A DNA stretch of 49,228 bases from an uncultured Prevotella sp. (GTDB lineage Bacteria; Bacteroidota; Bacteroidia; Bacteroidales; Bacteroidaceae), in contig CAJOFE010000018.1 in the NCBI GenBank assembly GCA_905233825.1, positions 1 to 49,228 of the forward strand, read 5' to 3'. Below are positions 33,901 to 40,477 of the stretch, one piece after another. A model generated the notes under the pieces. That model was given only the letters and a program-made list of their open reading frames with translations. It made no database searches and had not been told where the DNA came from. Positions within the stretch are counted from its first letter, which is position 1. Each line of letters opens with the position of its first letter. A program made the position numbers and the translations under genes.

Positions 33901-34804
33901 AGTAGAAATTCAGATCATCAGGATTGCTGGTTTCGTCTACAACTTTTGCAAGGAAAAGGTTTACCAACTTGTCAAAAGCATTTTCATAGCCTCCAACGTT
34001 GTGCTGACGCAGAATCAGGGCAAACTCATTATACTTCTTCTGAATGGTATCGTTGTCAACAGACTTCAAGTCTTTTGTTGTATACTTATTCTTACCAATT
34101 CTGTAGGGTTCAATTTCGTCCTCGAAAAGCCCACGCGTTGCATAATCTTCATGGTAGGTTTCATGCCATACGTTGTAAAGCTGCTTGTTGTTGGTAGCAT
34201 CCTTGTAACTTTTGGCAGACTCCTCATTTGCCAGTTTCTCTTCGTTATCTTGTACGTTAATCAGATGATAGTCTTGCTCTATCTTTCCGTCAATGATGTC
34301 TGCGGTATAAAGGCAGAGGAACTTGGTAGCTCGCTCTTGTTGGAAGTAGCTGAAAAGTTGGGCACCATCTTCCTTTGTGTCAGCCCATGCACCCTCAAAC
34401 TCACGTCCCCAAGTCTTACATTCAATAATCAGCAAAGACTCCTTATCATCGTCTGAGCCGTCAAAACCACCATCTTTATAGGTTCTGACCCAGACATCCG
34501 CATAGCCGCCTTTGGCACTATGCCCCAATTTCCATGCTGGTTCCAATTCTATATGGAAAGGACTGTATCCCTTCCACAACAGACGGTCAATACAATGCAA
34601 CACGACAAGGTTCTCTGGTTCCAAGAGATTGCATGTCGTTTCGCGACCTATGGATATACCACATTCCCTGTAGTAGATATGCCCGTCACCACTAATATCA
34701 ACCTTTAACGGCTCGTTTACATTCTCATATTTTTTGGAATATACGTTGCCATCATGCTCAAATTTGAGCAATGTTAGAAGCTCTTGTATATTATCTTTAT
34801 TCAT
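30920..34804 (-). CDS. single-chain restriction, modification and specificity protein
   Basis: One 1294-residue protein carries all parts of a restriction-modification system (type IIG-like architecture). An N-terminal PD-(D/E)XK nuclease has GGYADVWV (D103) and LLIIECKTWG (E128, K130). The N6-adenine methyltransferase follows with GQFFTPMPIVRFLV (~430-443), the SAM motif DYACGAGHF (463-471) and the catalytic NPPY (549-552). The C-terminal ~330 residues are HsdS-like, with two target-recognition regions (PLEKLGDVSPYV... and ADLFDISIGRRV...) separated by helices. Two recognition domains imply a bipartite DNA target. Composition is visibly more AT-rich than the neighbours, and codon use differs, suggesting acquisition. 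A GIY-YIG remnant lies just upstream. Confidence 0.9.
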   Translation of the reverse strand: MNKDNIQELLTLLKFEHDGNVYSKKYENVNEPLKVDISGDGHIYYRECGISIGRETTCNLLEPENLVVLHCIDRLLWKGYSPFHIELEPAWKLGHSAKGGYADVWVRTYKDGGFDGSDDDKESLLIIECKTWGREFEGAWADTKEDGAQLFSYFQQERATKFLCLYTADIIDGKIEQDYHLINVQDNEEKLANEESAKSYKDATNNKQLYNVWHETYHEDYATRGLFEDEIEPYRIGKNKYTTKDLKSVDNDTIQKKYNEFALILRQHNVGGYENAFDKLVNLFLAKVVDETSNPDDLNFYWKGSAYDDDYRLQDRLQRLYRDGMKRFLNEDVTYIEDGEIEKAFRRFKNDPDATKKTIKSYFRALKFFSDNDFSFISVHNKKLFEQNAAILLKVVKMLQDIKLKDSDQNQLLGDLFEGFLNKGVKQSEGQFFTPMPIVRFLVSSLPLEKIIQNSEEIPSAIDYACGAGHFLTEYAVQIKDYVEKYRPSIPLNEYYARITGIEKEYRLSKVSKVSAFMYGHDETQIIYSDALVPTEEVREGLYDVLIANPPYSVKGFLETLTENQRKHYSLFNDGLNIAKNNAIEIFFIERAAQLLKAGGVAGIILPVSVLNKGGIYAKGREIILQKFDIVGLVEFGSGTFGKTGTNTVTMFLRRKETNTPDAEHYQNRVDCWFCNYEKCESNDIYDDTDLLQAYCDHCDYNWEDYLAFLSGNMTESFMKHDTIQAYKTAFFGNQRNAMKGVCDQAKDIRTRFLSRQNTQAYRRLSEDEKRKQEAKAFLQFIIAIEKEKVYYFILAKTTPNPVVIVKSPSGTTNVKRFLGYEWSDSKGNEGIKYLNVATHSSSDDDGNGEDDDTLQQIDGIKGIQTPLFNPQSLEDDLKINYIIRQNFANGEISVPDELMDYVEVYDLADLIDFNRTDFSKAIKTTPVLSYPQIQSKYPLEKLGDVSPYVSEKVAYSSISPTSYVTTANMLQNRAGVTPYNDVPEVGNVTKYQKGDILVSNIRPYLKKIWLADHDGGCSNDVLVFRNAKSSDYLSEYLYVILSSDIFFDYMMVGKTGLKMPRGDKKVIPNFLIPKAPRVEVQRKIVEECQEQDNNYINASSRIIEIEEEIEELMRQSQMKANNSISLNRADLFDISIGRRVLKSEIVKDGVYDVYSANVFEPFGKTCYSVLSDFSKPSVLWGIDGDWMVNYQEAEKPFNPTDHCGVIRVLDKTVVNTRYLVWPLLKAGETERFSRSNRASTERVKALSIMLPDIEIQNEVAQQLITMENEIAGLKSKMQDCITKKLEILDKYLK

Positions 34805-34860
34805 AATCTATTCTGTTTCTTTTTCTTTCCTGATCTCATCCAGTACTTTGACTTATTTTC

Positions 34861-35061
34861 TTAGTGCTTCACACTCGGCATAATTCCATACATATTTAGA
34901 TTCTGCTCTCGCTTAATCAGCACTTTGCCGTTATACGAGAAAAACTTGGCACCTTGATAGGCACTATAGTCCTCGCAATAACTATTGTTCTTCGAGGGAT
35001 CGAAGCGACCAAAGGTCGAGCGATTCAGTATGTAAACGTAGCCAGGTTCTTTGTTGCTCAT
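34861..35061 (-). pseudogene. GIY-YIG (T5orf172-like) nuclease remnant
   Basis: The first ~12 residues, MSNKEPGYVYIL, are the usual start of Bacteroidetes T5orf172-type GIY-YIG proteins. The family's KIGKS and catalytic Arg/Glu segments are missing. The text then jumps to SAYQGAKFFSYNGKVLIKR, which I recall as the type of C-terminus these proteins have. So most of the gene appears to have been deleted in frame. The last ~17 residues are encoded by the complement of a promoter-cassette-like sequence. It lies 56 nt upstream of the R-M gene in the same direction. The family assignment is from memory. Confidence 0.5.
34873..34926 (+). repeat. degenerate promoter cassette, copy 3
   Basis: CACTCGGCATAA, a non-palindromic spacer, then TTCTGCTCTCG are identical to the two flanks in copy 1 (7-99); GCACTTTGCC stands where the -7 box would be. 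It lies antisense in the end of the GIY-YIG remnant. Confidence 0.55.
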
Positions 35062-35093
35062 GTTCTAAATTGGATTGGGTAAGTCTTTGAGTG

Positions 35094-35125
35094 CAAAGAT
35101 ACTCATTTTTTTGTAAAGAAGCAAA
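35094..35125 (-). promoter_or_regulatory. promoter of the R-M locus
   Basis: TTTG (35122-35125) and TATCTTTG (35094-35101) on the minus strand are 20 bp apart; the GIY-YIG remnant starts 32 bp later. Confidence 0.7.
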
Positions 35126-35312
35126 AATAATTGCACTAATTTTTTATTTGTTAAAGTTTTACAATCGGCGAAAAGTTGTGTTAAACGGGTAGCTGCCTCC
35201 TTTTTTAAACGAGCGGTCTGCTATTTTCATTTAGGAGGGCGCTAATTTCGACGAGCGACGTGCTTGTTTCGTTTTGCTGCGTCCTAAATCATTTTTGCTA
35301 CGTCCAAAAACG

Positions 35313-35400
35313 AAAAAGGTGGCCTCTTTTGGGTAAAAAGATGCCTTCTTCAGGGCCAAAAGGTGCCTTCTTTATGCCTTGGAGAAGGCATCTGTTTTTA
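35313..35400. repeat. array of AAAAGRTGCCTTCTT repeats
   Basis: Three direct near-copies with a 22-23 nt period (35313, 35334, 35357) are followed by one inverted copy (GGAGAAGGCATCTGTTTTTA, 35381-35400). The last direct and the inverted copy can form a hairpin. Confidence 0.65.
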
Positions 35401-35405
35401 TAAGC

Positions 35406-35434
35406 TACACGCGCACGTACGCACGCGCGCACAC
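35406..35434. repeat. 29-bp alternating purine-pyrimidine run
   Basis: An uninterrupted TA/CA/CG alternation (TACACGCGCACGTACGCACG and on), rich in CG steps. Such sequence favours left-handed Z-DNA under supercoiling. Confidence 0.75.
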
Positions 35435-35760
35435 TTATTTTTTTTCAATGAAAAATCTGCACTTCTGTTACGGCTCGTTGTAAGCTGCTGAAAAACAATG
35501 AGATAGATAGGTGCAGATATGGTGACAATAGTGACAGATATGGTGACAATTGGCCTCAAAAACCGCAATTTTTTGAAGAAAAAACGAGAAAAAAGTTCAA
35601 AAATGCTCAAAACTGGACTGAAAAACCGCCCAATTCCCCTGTTTTTACCCCCAAATAGGGTGTTTTGAGGCCAAAATACGACAGGAAAAAAGCGAAATTC
35701 AACAAAAAACAACAAAAACTTGTGGAAATAGAGAAATGCATGCTCTATTTTTGTTCAAAC

Positions 35761-35794
35761 AGCCCCCACTCGAATGTACTTCTGAGTGGGGGCT
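35761..35794. terminator. terminator of the hexuronate operon
   Basis: AGCCCCCACTC pairs with GAGTGGGGGCT (11 bp). It lies 33 bp past the uxaB stop on the minus strand. The T-run after it is weak. Confidence 0.7.
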
Positions 35795-35826
35795 GCCATC
35801 TAAACTCTATCGTCTAAAGTCTATAG

Positions 35827-37269
35827 TCAGAGGATGGTCTTCACGGCTTCCAGCATGCCCTTGGTCTGGATGAGGTCGAGGTACTGCTTCACGAGGGCGT
35901 TCAGACCAGGAATCTTGTTGAGGTCTTCCTGCCAGATGAAATCTGCAGCGAGGACGCCGTCGGCCACCTTCTGCGTGTCGCCAGTAGCCCAGAGCTCCTT
36001 CAGCAGGTCCATGATCTTCGGGTCGTCGTTGGGCATAATTTCTGCGCCGTCGGCACGCTTACCACCTTTGTAATAGGTGATGATGGCGGCGAGGCCGAAG
36101 ACGAGGCCCTTGGGCAGTTCGCCCTTGCGCTCCAGATAGGTCTTCACGCCAGGAAGGTCGCGAGCCTGGAACTTCGGGAATGAGTTGAGCATGATGCTCG
36201 TTACCTGGTGATCGACGAAGGGGTTGTCGAAGCGTTCCAAGACGTCGCCAGCGAACTTCTCCAGCTCTGCCATCGGCAAGTCGAGGGTTTGCATGAGCTC
36301 GTCGAACTGCACCTTGTGGATGTACTTGCCGATGACCTCGTGGTTGCAGGCATCGCGAACGATGTTCACACCACTGAGATAGGCCACAGGACTCAAAACG
36401 GTGTGGGGGCCATTGAGCAGCGTCACCTTACGCTTGTGGTAGGGCTCTTCCGAGGGTACGAACAGCACGTGCAGACCGGCTTTGTCGGCAGGGAACTCTG
36501 CAGCCACCTCGCGTGGAGCCTCGATGACCCACAGGTGGAAGTTTTCGGCCTGAACGACGAGGTTGTCGCGATAGGAGATCTTCTCCTGTATCTGGGCAAT
36601 CTCCTTGCGGGGGAAGCCTGGCACGATGCGATCGACCAGCGTGGCATAGACGCCGCACGAGTTCTCGAACCACTGGCTGAAGCCCTCGGGCAACTGCCAC
36701 AAGTCGATGTACTTACGGATGCAGTCCTTCAGCACATGACCGTTGAGGAAGATGAGCTCGCAGGGGAAGATGATGAGGCCCTTCGTGGGGTCGCCGTTGA
36801 AGGTCTGGTAGCGGCGATAGAGCAGTTGCACCAGCTTGCCGGGATAGCTGCTGGCGGGCTTGTCGTCGAGCTTACACTCGGGGTCGAAGGCGATGCCTGC
36901 CTCGGTGGTGTTGGAGATGACGAAGCGAATCTCAGGCTGGTCGGCCAGCGCCATGAAGGCATCGTTCTGCGAGTAGGGGTTCAGGGCGCGGCTGATAACG
37001 TCAATACGCTCGAGTGTGTTCACGGCCTTGCCGTTCTCACGGCCCTGCAGGTTCACGTGGTACAGGCAGTCCTGACCGTTGAGCCACTCTACCATGCCTT
37101 TCTCGATGGGTTGCACCACGACGACGCTTCCGTTGAAGTCGGTCTTCTGGTCCATGTTCCAGATTATCCAATCGACAAACGCGCGGAGGAAGTTTCCTTC
37201 GCCAAACTGAATCACTTTCTCAGGCATCACGCTCTTCGGCGCGAAATGTTTGTTTAACGGTTTCAACAT
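35827..37269 (-). CDS. uxaB: tagaturonate reductase
   Basis: NAD-dependent oxidoreductase of the mannitol dehydrogenase group that reduces tagaturonate to altronate in galacturonate breakdown. VIQFGEGNFLRAFVDWIIWNMDQ is the family's N-terminal nucleotide-binding signature; RFVISNTTEAGIAF, LIIFPCELIFLNG and the C-terminal LNGPHTVLSPVAYLSG (with the active-site Lys region near HKRKVTLLNG) follow. The 480-residue length is normal. It is the last gene of the minus-strand unit with uxuA and the UxuB-like gene, 36 nt after the latter. The galacturonate isomerase (uxaC) and altronate dehydratase (uxaA) are not in the window. Confidence 0.93.
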   Translation of the reverse strand: MLKPLNKHFAPKSVMPEKVIQFGEGNFLRAFVDWIIWNMDQKTDFNGSVVVVQPIEKGMVEWLNGQDCLYHVNLQGRENGKAVNTLERIDVISRALNPYSQNDAFMALADQPEIRFVISNTTEAGIAFDPECKLDDKPASSYPGKLVQLLYRRYQTFNGDPTKGLIIFPCELIFLNGHVLKDCIRKYIDLWQLPEGFSQWFENSCGVYATLVDRIVPGFPRKEIAQIQEKISYRDNLVVQAENFHLWVIEAPREVAAEFPADKAGLHVLFVPSEEPYHKRKVTLLNGPHTVLSPVAYLSGVNIVRDACNHEVIGKYIHKVQFDELMQTLDLPMAELEKFAGDVLERFDNPFVDHQVTSIMLNSFPKFQARDLPGVKTYLERKGELPKGLVFGLAAIITYYKGGKRADGAEIMPNDDPKIMDLLKELWATGDTQKVADGVLAADFIWQEDLNKIPGLNALVKQYLDLIQTKGMLEAVKTIL

Positions 37270-37305
37270 TGTTTCTTGAGTTTTAGAATGAATTATTTTT
37301 AAGTG

Positions 37306-38958
37306 TTATCTTGCAGCAACATACTTATGCAGCGTCTGGCGCACGGCACCCTTCCCGGCATAGAGTTCTTTCACCATACCTTCTATCTGCTCGCCCAGGC
37401 CAGCTTCGTAGAGGTCGAGGCCGAAAACATCCTTGCGACTGTAGAGCTTCTTCAACGGGCTCCAGTCCTGGTCGGCCTTGCCAATCTCCAGCGGGGCCAC
37501 GATGGCCTGCAGCTCTTCGAGCATGGGGTCGGGAGAACAGTCGAACGGCGTACCGTCGTCCTTGATGCCCTTCAGATAGCGTGCATAGCCTGCCAGCGTG
37601 AGGGGGATGAGGATGAGGTTCGACTTGTCGAGTCCACGGGCGATGTATTTCTTCAGCGTCTCGCCGAAGCGGATGGGCAGCTTCTGCGAGGTATCCATTG
37701 CGATGCGCTGGGGAGCATCGGGCATGAAGGGGTTAGGCAGGCGACGGTTGATGACGGCACCGATGAACTCGTAGGGGTTCAGCACGCCTGGATCGACCAC
37801 CACAGGCATAGCCTCCATGTAGCCAATCTTCTGGATGAAGGCACGCAGGTCGTCGTCCTTCATCTCGGCCGAGATGAGCGTGTAGCCCAGCATGCAGCCG
37901 TAGATCGACATCGCCGTGTGGAGCGGGTTCAAGCAGGTAGTCACCTTCATCGTCTCCACCTTATCCACCGTGTCGCGTGTGGTGTAGAGGGCTCCTCCGA
38001 GGTCGAGTGGGGGACGGCCATTGGTATAGTTGTCCTCAATGACCAGGTACTGCACCTCTTCGGCATTCACGAAGGGGGCCGTGAAGGTATGCTTCTCGGT
38101 CTCGATATAGTCGTTGTCCTCGAAGCCGTCCTGAGCCAGCAACTCCTTCACCTTCTCGTGGGGGCGAGGGGTAATCTTGTCAATCATCGACCAGGGGAAG
38201 GTAATCTTCTTCTCGTCCTTCAGATAAGCCAGAAATGCCTCAGGCACCAGTCCGTCCTTCACCCAGCGCTCGGCATAGGCAAAAACGCCAGCCTTCACTT
38301 TGTCACCGTTGTGCGAGCAATTGTCCATGCTCTGCACCGTGAGGGGCAGCTCGCCAGCCTTGAAGCGCTCATAAAGCAGCGCACACACCTTACCCATAGC
38401 GAATTTGGGACCTCCACCCTTTTGGGGGGATGGGAGGGGGGCTTGCAAGTCGGCCTCGTTGTAGGTGTAGCCCTTCTCCGTGATGGTGAACGAGATCATC
38501 TGGAGGGTCGGGTTGCGGAAAATCTCCACCAGACGGTTCCAGTCCTCGAACTGAGGGTCGGCCTTCAGGGCCTCCGTCACGCTGGCGATGACTTTCTTCT
38601 CGATGGTGCCCGTACTCTGCAGGCTCACCAGGAGCGACAGGTTGTTGTAGGGTGCGTAGGCCTTGTCGATGACTTCGAAATCGAAGGTCTCGGCTACGAT
38701 GACGCCTCGGTCGTACTTGCCCGTGTTCAGCGCATCGTTGAGGATGGCAGCAGGGAAGGCACGGAAGATGTTTCCGCCGCCGAAGTGCACCCATGTGGGC
38801 TCTTTCGCCGTCTTCTCGCGCACCTTTGCAATGTCAAACTTCGGGAGTTCATAGCCTTTGGCTTCCCAATCTGAGAGCCTACCCCCAACCCCTCCCAAAG
38901 AGGAGGGGAGTTGTGCTACATATTCAGAATTGTATTTAATAATATCGTTGAGTTTCAT
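37306..38958 (-). CDS. mannitol dehydrogenase family protein, probable fructuronate reductase
   Basis: Oxidoreductase with the signature WVHFGGGNIFRAFPAAILND, then GVIVAETFDFEVID, TLQMISFTITEKGY, SMDNCSHNGDKV and KVTTCLNPLHTAMSIYGCMLGY. Next to uxuA it most likely reduces fructuronate to mannonate (UxuB role). At 550 residues it is longer than classical UxuB, partly from two in-frame repeat insertions: LPSSLGGVGGRL (residues ~17-28) and LQAPLPSPQKGGGPK (~171-185). Neither touches the cofactor or catalytic motifs. It is the middle gene of the operon. Confidence 0.88.
   Translation of the reverse strand: MKLNDIIKYNSEYVAQLPSSLGGVGGRLSDWEAKGYELPKFDIAKVREKTAKEPTWVHFGGGNIFRAFPAAILNDALNTGKYDRGVIVAETFDFEVIDKAYAPYNNLSLLVSLQSTGTIEKKVIASVTEALKADPQFEDWNRLVEIFRNPTLQMISFTITEKGYTYNEADLQAPLPSPQKGGGPKFAMGKVCALLYERFKAGELPLTVQSMDNCSHNGDKVKAGVFAYAERWVKDGLVPEAFLAYLKDEKKITFPWSMIDKITPRPHEKVKELLAQDGFEDNDYIETEKHTFTAPFVNAEEVQYLVIEDNYTNGRPPLDLGGALYTTRDTVDKVETMKVTTCLNPLHTAMSIYGCMLGYTLISAEMKDDDLRAFIQKIGYMEAMPVVVDPGVLNPYEFIGAVINRRLPNPFMPDAPQRIAMDTSQKLPIRFGETLKKYIARGLDKSNLILIPLTLAGYARYLKGIKDDGTPFDCSPDPMLEELQAIVAPLEIGKADQDWSPLKKLYSRKDVFGLDLYEAGLGEQIEGMVKELYAGKGAVRQTLHKYVAAR
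38404..38448. repeat. GC-rich palindromic repeat inside the UxuB-like gene (second)
   Basis: CCTCCACCCTTTTGGGGGGA followed by TGGGAGGGGGG forms an imperfect palindrome. It is in frame and encodes LQAPLPSPQKGGGPK, just before the conserved MGKVCALLYERFKAGE. Confidence 0.65.
38877..38911 (+). repeat. GC-rich palindromic repeat inside the UxuB-like gene (first)
   Basis: GCCTACCCCCAACCCCTCCC then AAAGAGGAGGGG, nearly identical to 29837-29870. On the coding strand it encodes PSSLGGVGGR, the same frame and orientation as the copy in pyrC. Confidence 0.8.
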
Positions 38959-38994
38959 AATTCAGTTATATTTTAATTAATGTGGTAATTGTTT

Positions 38995-39028
38995 AGCCCC
39001 TCCCTTTTGGGAGGGGTTGGGGTAGGCC
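38995..39028 (-). repeat. GC-rich palindromic repeat between uxuA and the UxuB-like gene
   Basis: AGCCCCTCCCTTTTGGGAGG followed by GGTTGGGGTAGGCC. It is the minus-orientation copy of the 29837 element and abuts the uxuA stop (39030). In the direction of transcription it can form the hairpin CCCCTCCC/GGGAGGGG, but there is no full T-run, so it may only attenuate. Confidence 0.8.
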
Positions 39029-39029
39029 C

Positions 39030-40283
39030 TTAATCGAAGAATCCGGGTTGTTTGTATTCAATTCCTAACTCTCTATCGACGGTGGCGAGGATGCCCTGAA
39101 CCTGTCCGAGGGCGAACATGCGGCCCAGAAGGGTATAGCCCGCATTGTGGCCGTGGCTCGACTCGTCCATGATGCCACCAGGCTCATCGGTGAAGGTCAT
39201 GCCGTGATCCACGCGCATGGGTAGCTGTGGATTTTCTTGCTCGAAGATGTGGCAGAGCTCAATGATGTCAGCACGTCCGCCTAAATGGCTGGCCTCGGTG
39301 AAGTCGCCATTGGGGAAGATGTGGCAGGAACGGAGGTGTACGAAGTGGGTGCGTGAAGCGAACTTGCGGGCCATCTCCACCACATTGTTGTATGCACCAG
39401 CTGAGAGTGAACCAGCACAGAAGGTGAGGCCGTTGTGCTTGTTGGGCACAGCATCGAGGAACCATTGGATGTCCTCTTCGGTGCGGACGATGCGAGGCAA
39501 TCCGAGAATCTCGATGGGGGGATCGTCGGGGTGCACGCACATGTTCATGTTGTACTCCTCGCAGGTAGGCATGATGGCCTCGAGGAAATATTTCATGTTT
39601 TCGCGTAACTGCTTCTTATCGATGCCTTTGTAGAGGTCGAGGAAGTCGCGGAACTTCTGGATGGGTGCCTCATCATTCTCGCTGAAGTTGCCAGAGACGA
39701 AGCCCTGCGTCTTGATGATAATATTCTCGACCAGCTTGTGCTCCTTCTCAGGTGTCATCGTCTTGGCCAGCTCGTCGCACTCGGCAAGGACGTTGCGGCC
39801 TTGTCCCACGCCGGCAGGGAATTCAAACTGGCTCCATTCCTCGCGTGCTCCCTCGCGTTTTAGTATATAAATGTCGAAATAGGCAAACTCGGCGTAGTTG
39901 AAGTAGAGGTTCGTAGAGCCATTGGGATTGTTGTGGAACAGATCGGTGCGCGCCCAGTCGAGCACGGGCATGAAGTTGTAGCAGATGCAGTGGATACCTT
40001 CTGCCGAGAGGTTCCTTAATGACTCTTTATAGACTTCTATCTGGTGGTCACGGTCTGGCCCTCCGTATTTGATGGTCTCCACCACGGGCAGACTCTCAAC
40101 GACGCTCCAGCGCATGCCATAGCTTTCGATATATTCGCGCAGGTCGCGGATTTTCTCTCTCGTCCATACCTGTCCTAAAGGCACGTCGTGCAAGGCGGTG
40201 ACGATGCCCTCCACACCAATTTGTCTCAGCATGGCAAGCGTAATCTTATCCTTCTTGCCAAACCATCTCCAAGTTCTTTCCAT
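39030..40283 (-). CDS. uxuA: mannonate dehydratase
   Basis: Dehydrates D-mannonate to 2-keto-3-deoxygluconate in glucuronate catabolism. MERTWRWFGKKDKITLAMLRQIGVEGIVTALHDVPLGQVW is the family start; CVHPDDPPIEILGLPRIV, CAGSLSAGAYNNVVEMA, VHLRSCH and RVDHG(M) carry the metal-binding His, Cys and Asp residues. ATG 40283 is chosen over an upstream in-frame ATG because that extension runs through the promoter. The 417-residue length is normal. It is the first gene of the hexuronate operon and is driven by promoter cassette copy 4. Confidence 0.96.
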   Translation of the reverse strand: MERTWRWFGKKDKITLAMLRQIGVEGIVTALHDVPLGQVWTREKIRDLREYIESYGMRWSVVESLPVVETIKYGGPDRDHQIEVYKESLRNLSAEGIHCICYNFMPVLDWARTDLFHNNPNGSTNLYFNYAEFAYFDIYILKREGAREEWSQFEFPAGVGQGRNVLAECDELAKTMTPEKEHKLVENIIIKTQGFVSGNFSENDEAPIQKFRDFLDLYKGIDKKQLRENMKYFLEAIMPTCEEYNMNMCVHPDDPPIEILGLPRIVRTEEDIQWFLDAVPNKHNGLTFCAGSLSAGAYNNVVEMARKFASRTHFVHLRSCHIFPNGDFTEASHLGGRADIIELCHIFEQENPQLPMRVDHGMTFTDEPGGIMDESSHGHNAGYTLLGRMFALGQVQGILATVDRELGIEYKQPGFFD

Positions 40284-40318
40284 ATGAATATATTGTTTTT
40301 TGATTTGATAATTGCGTG

Positions 40319-40373
40319 CAAAGTTACGAAAAGTCGAGCGAAAAACCAAATTTATTTGGGTTTTTCCGAGACG
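40319..40373 (-). promoter_or_regulatory. promoter cassette, copy 4 (uxuA)
   Basis: On the minus strand: CTCGG, the inverted repeat AAAAACC/GGTTTTT, CGCTCG, then TAACTTTG (40319-40326). The -33 TTTG (40347-40350) lies within the inverted repeat, 20 bp from the -7 box. This is the same plan as copies 1 and 2 without the leading hairpin. Confidence 0.75.
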
Positions 40374-40441
40374 AAGTAATTTCGGTAAGCCAATGTTGCT
40401 ACTTTTTTATGAAAACTCATCGTGATTTGAAAAAAAATGTG

Positions 40442-40449
40442 TACCTTTG
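40442..40449 (+). promoter_or_regulatory. -7 box of ileS
   Basis: TACCTTTG followed by CACC lies 28 bp before ATG 40478. The nearest TTTG (40426) is too close for a normal -33 box. Confidence 0.6.
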
Positions 40450-40477
40450 CACCTTCAAAAAAGAAATACGACAAAAT

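Larger units (their letters stand above)
35126..35826. other. repeat-rich gap between the R-M locus and uxaB
   Basis: No supportable gene. It contains paired TTTGCTRCGTCC sequences (35270-35311), a GATGCCTTCTT repeat array (35313-35400), an alternating purine-pyrimidine run (35406-35434), a 12-bp inverted repeat (35550/35663) and the uxaB terminator (35761-35794). A 105-codon minus-strand frame across it is low-complexity and rejected. Confidence 0.6.

Noticed and set aside
34861..35061. Intact GIY-YIG homing or defence nuclease
   Set aside because: The catalytic core is missing; only the ends of the family can be recognised.
35313..35400. CRISPR array
   Set aside because: The repeats are short and degenerate, one is inverted, the spacers are only a few bases, and no cas gene is present.
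35398..35715. 105-codon minus-strand frame in the repeat-rich gap
   Set aside because: Composed of Phe/Lys/Arg-rich low-complexity sequence and the alternating run (ending CARVRTCACSL); no support for a protein.
36208..37257. 349-codon plus-strand frame opposite uxaB
   Set aside because: Antisense shadow without motifs.
37303..38874. 523-codon plus-strand frame opposite the UxuB-like gene
   Set aside because: The His/Val/Glu-rich text is the typical shadow of a GC-rich gene; the minus-strand product has clear family motifs.
29837..39028. Palindromic repeats as transposon ends
   Set aside because: They occur singly in different contexts (terminator, intergenic, in frame) and do not bracket any common segment.
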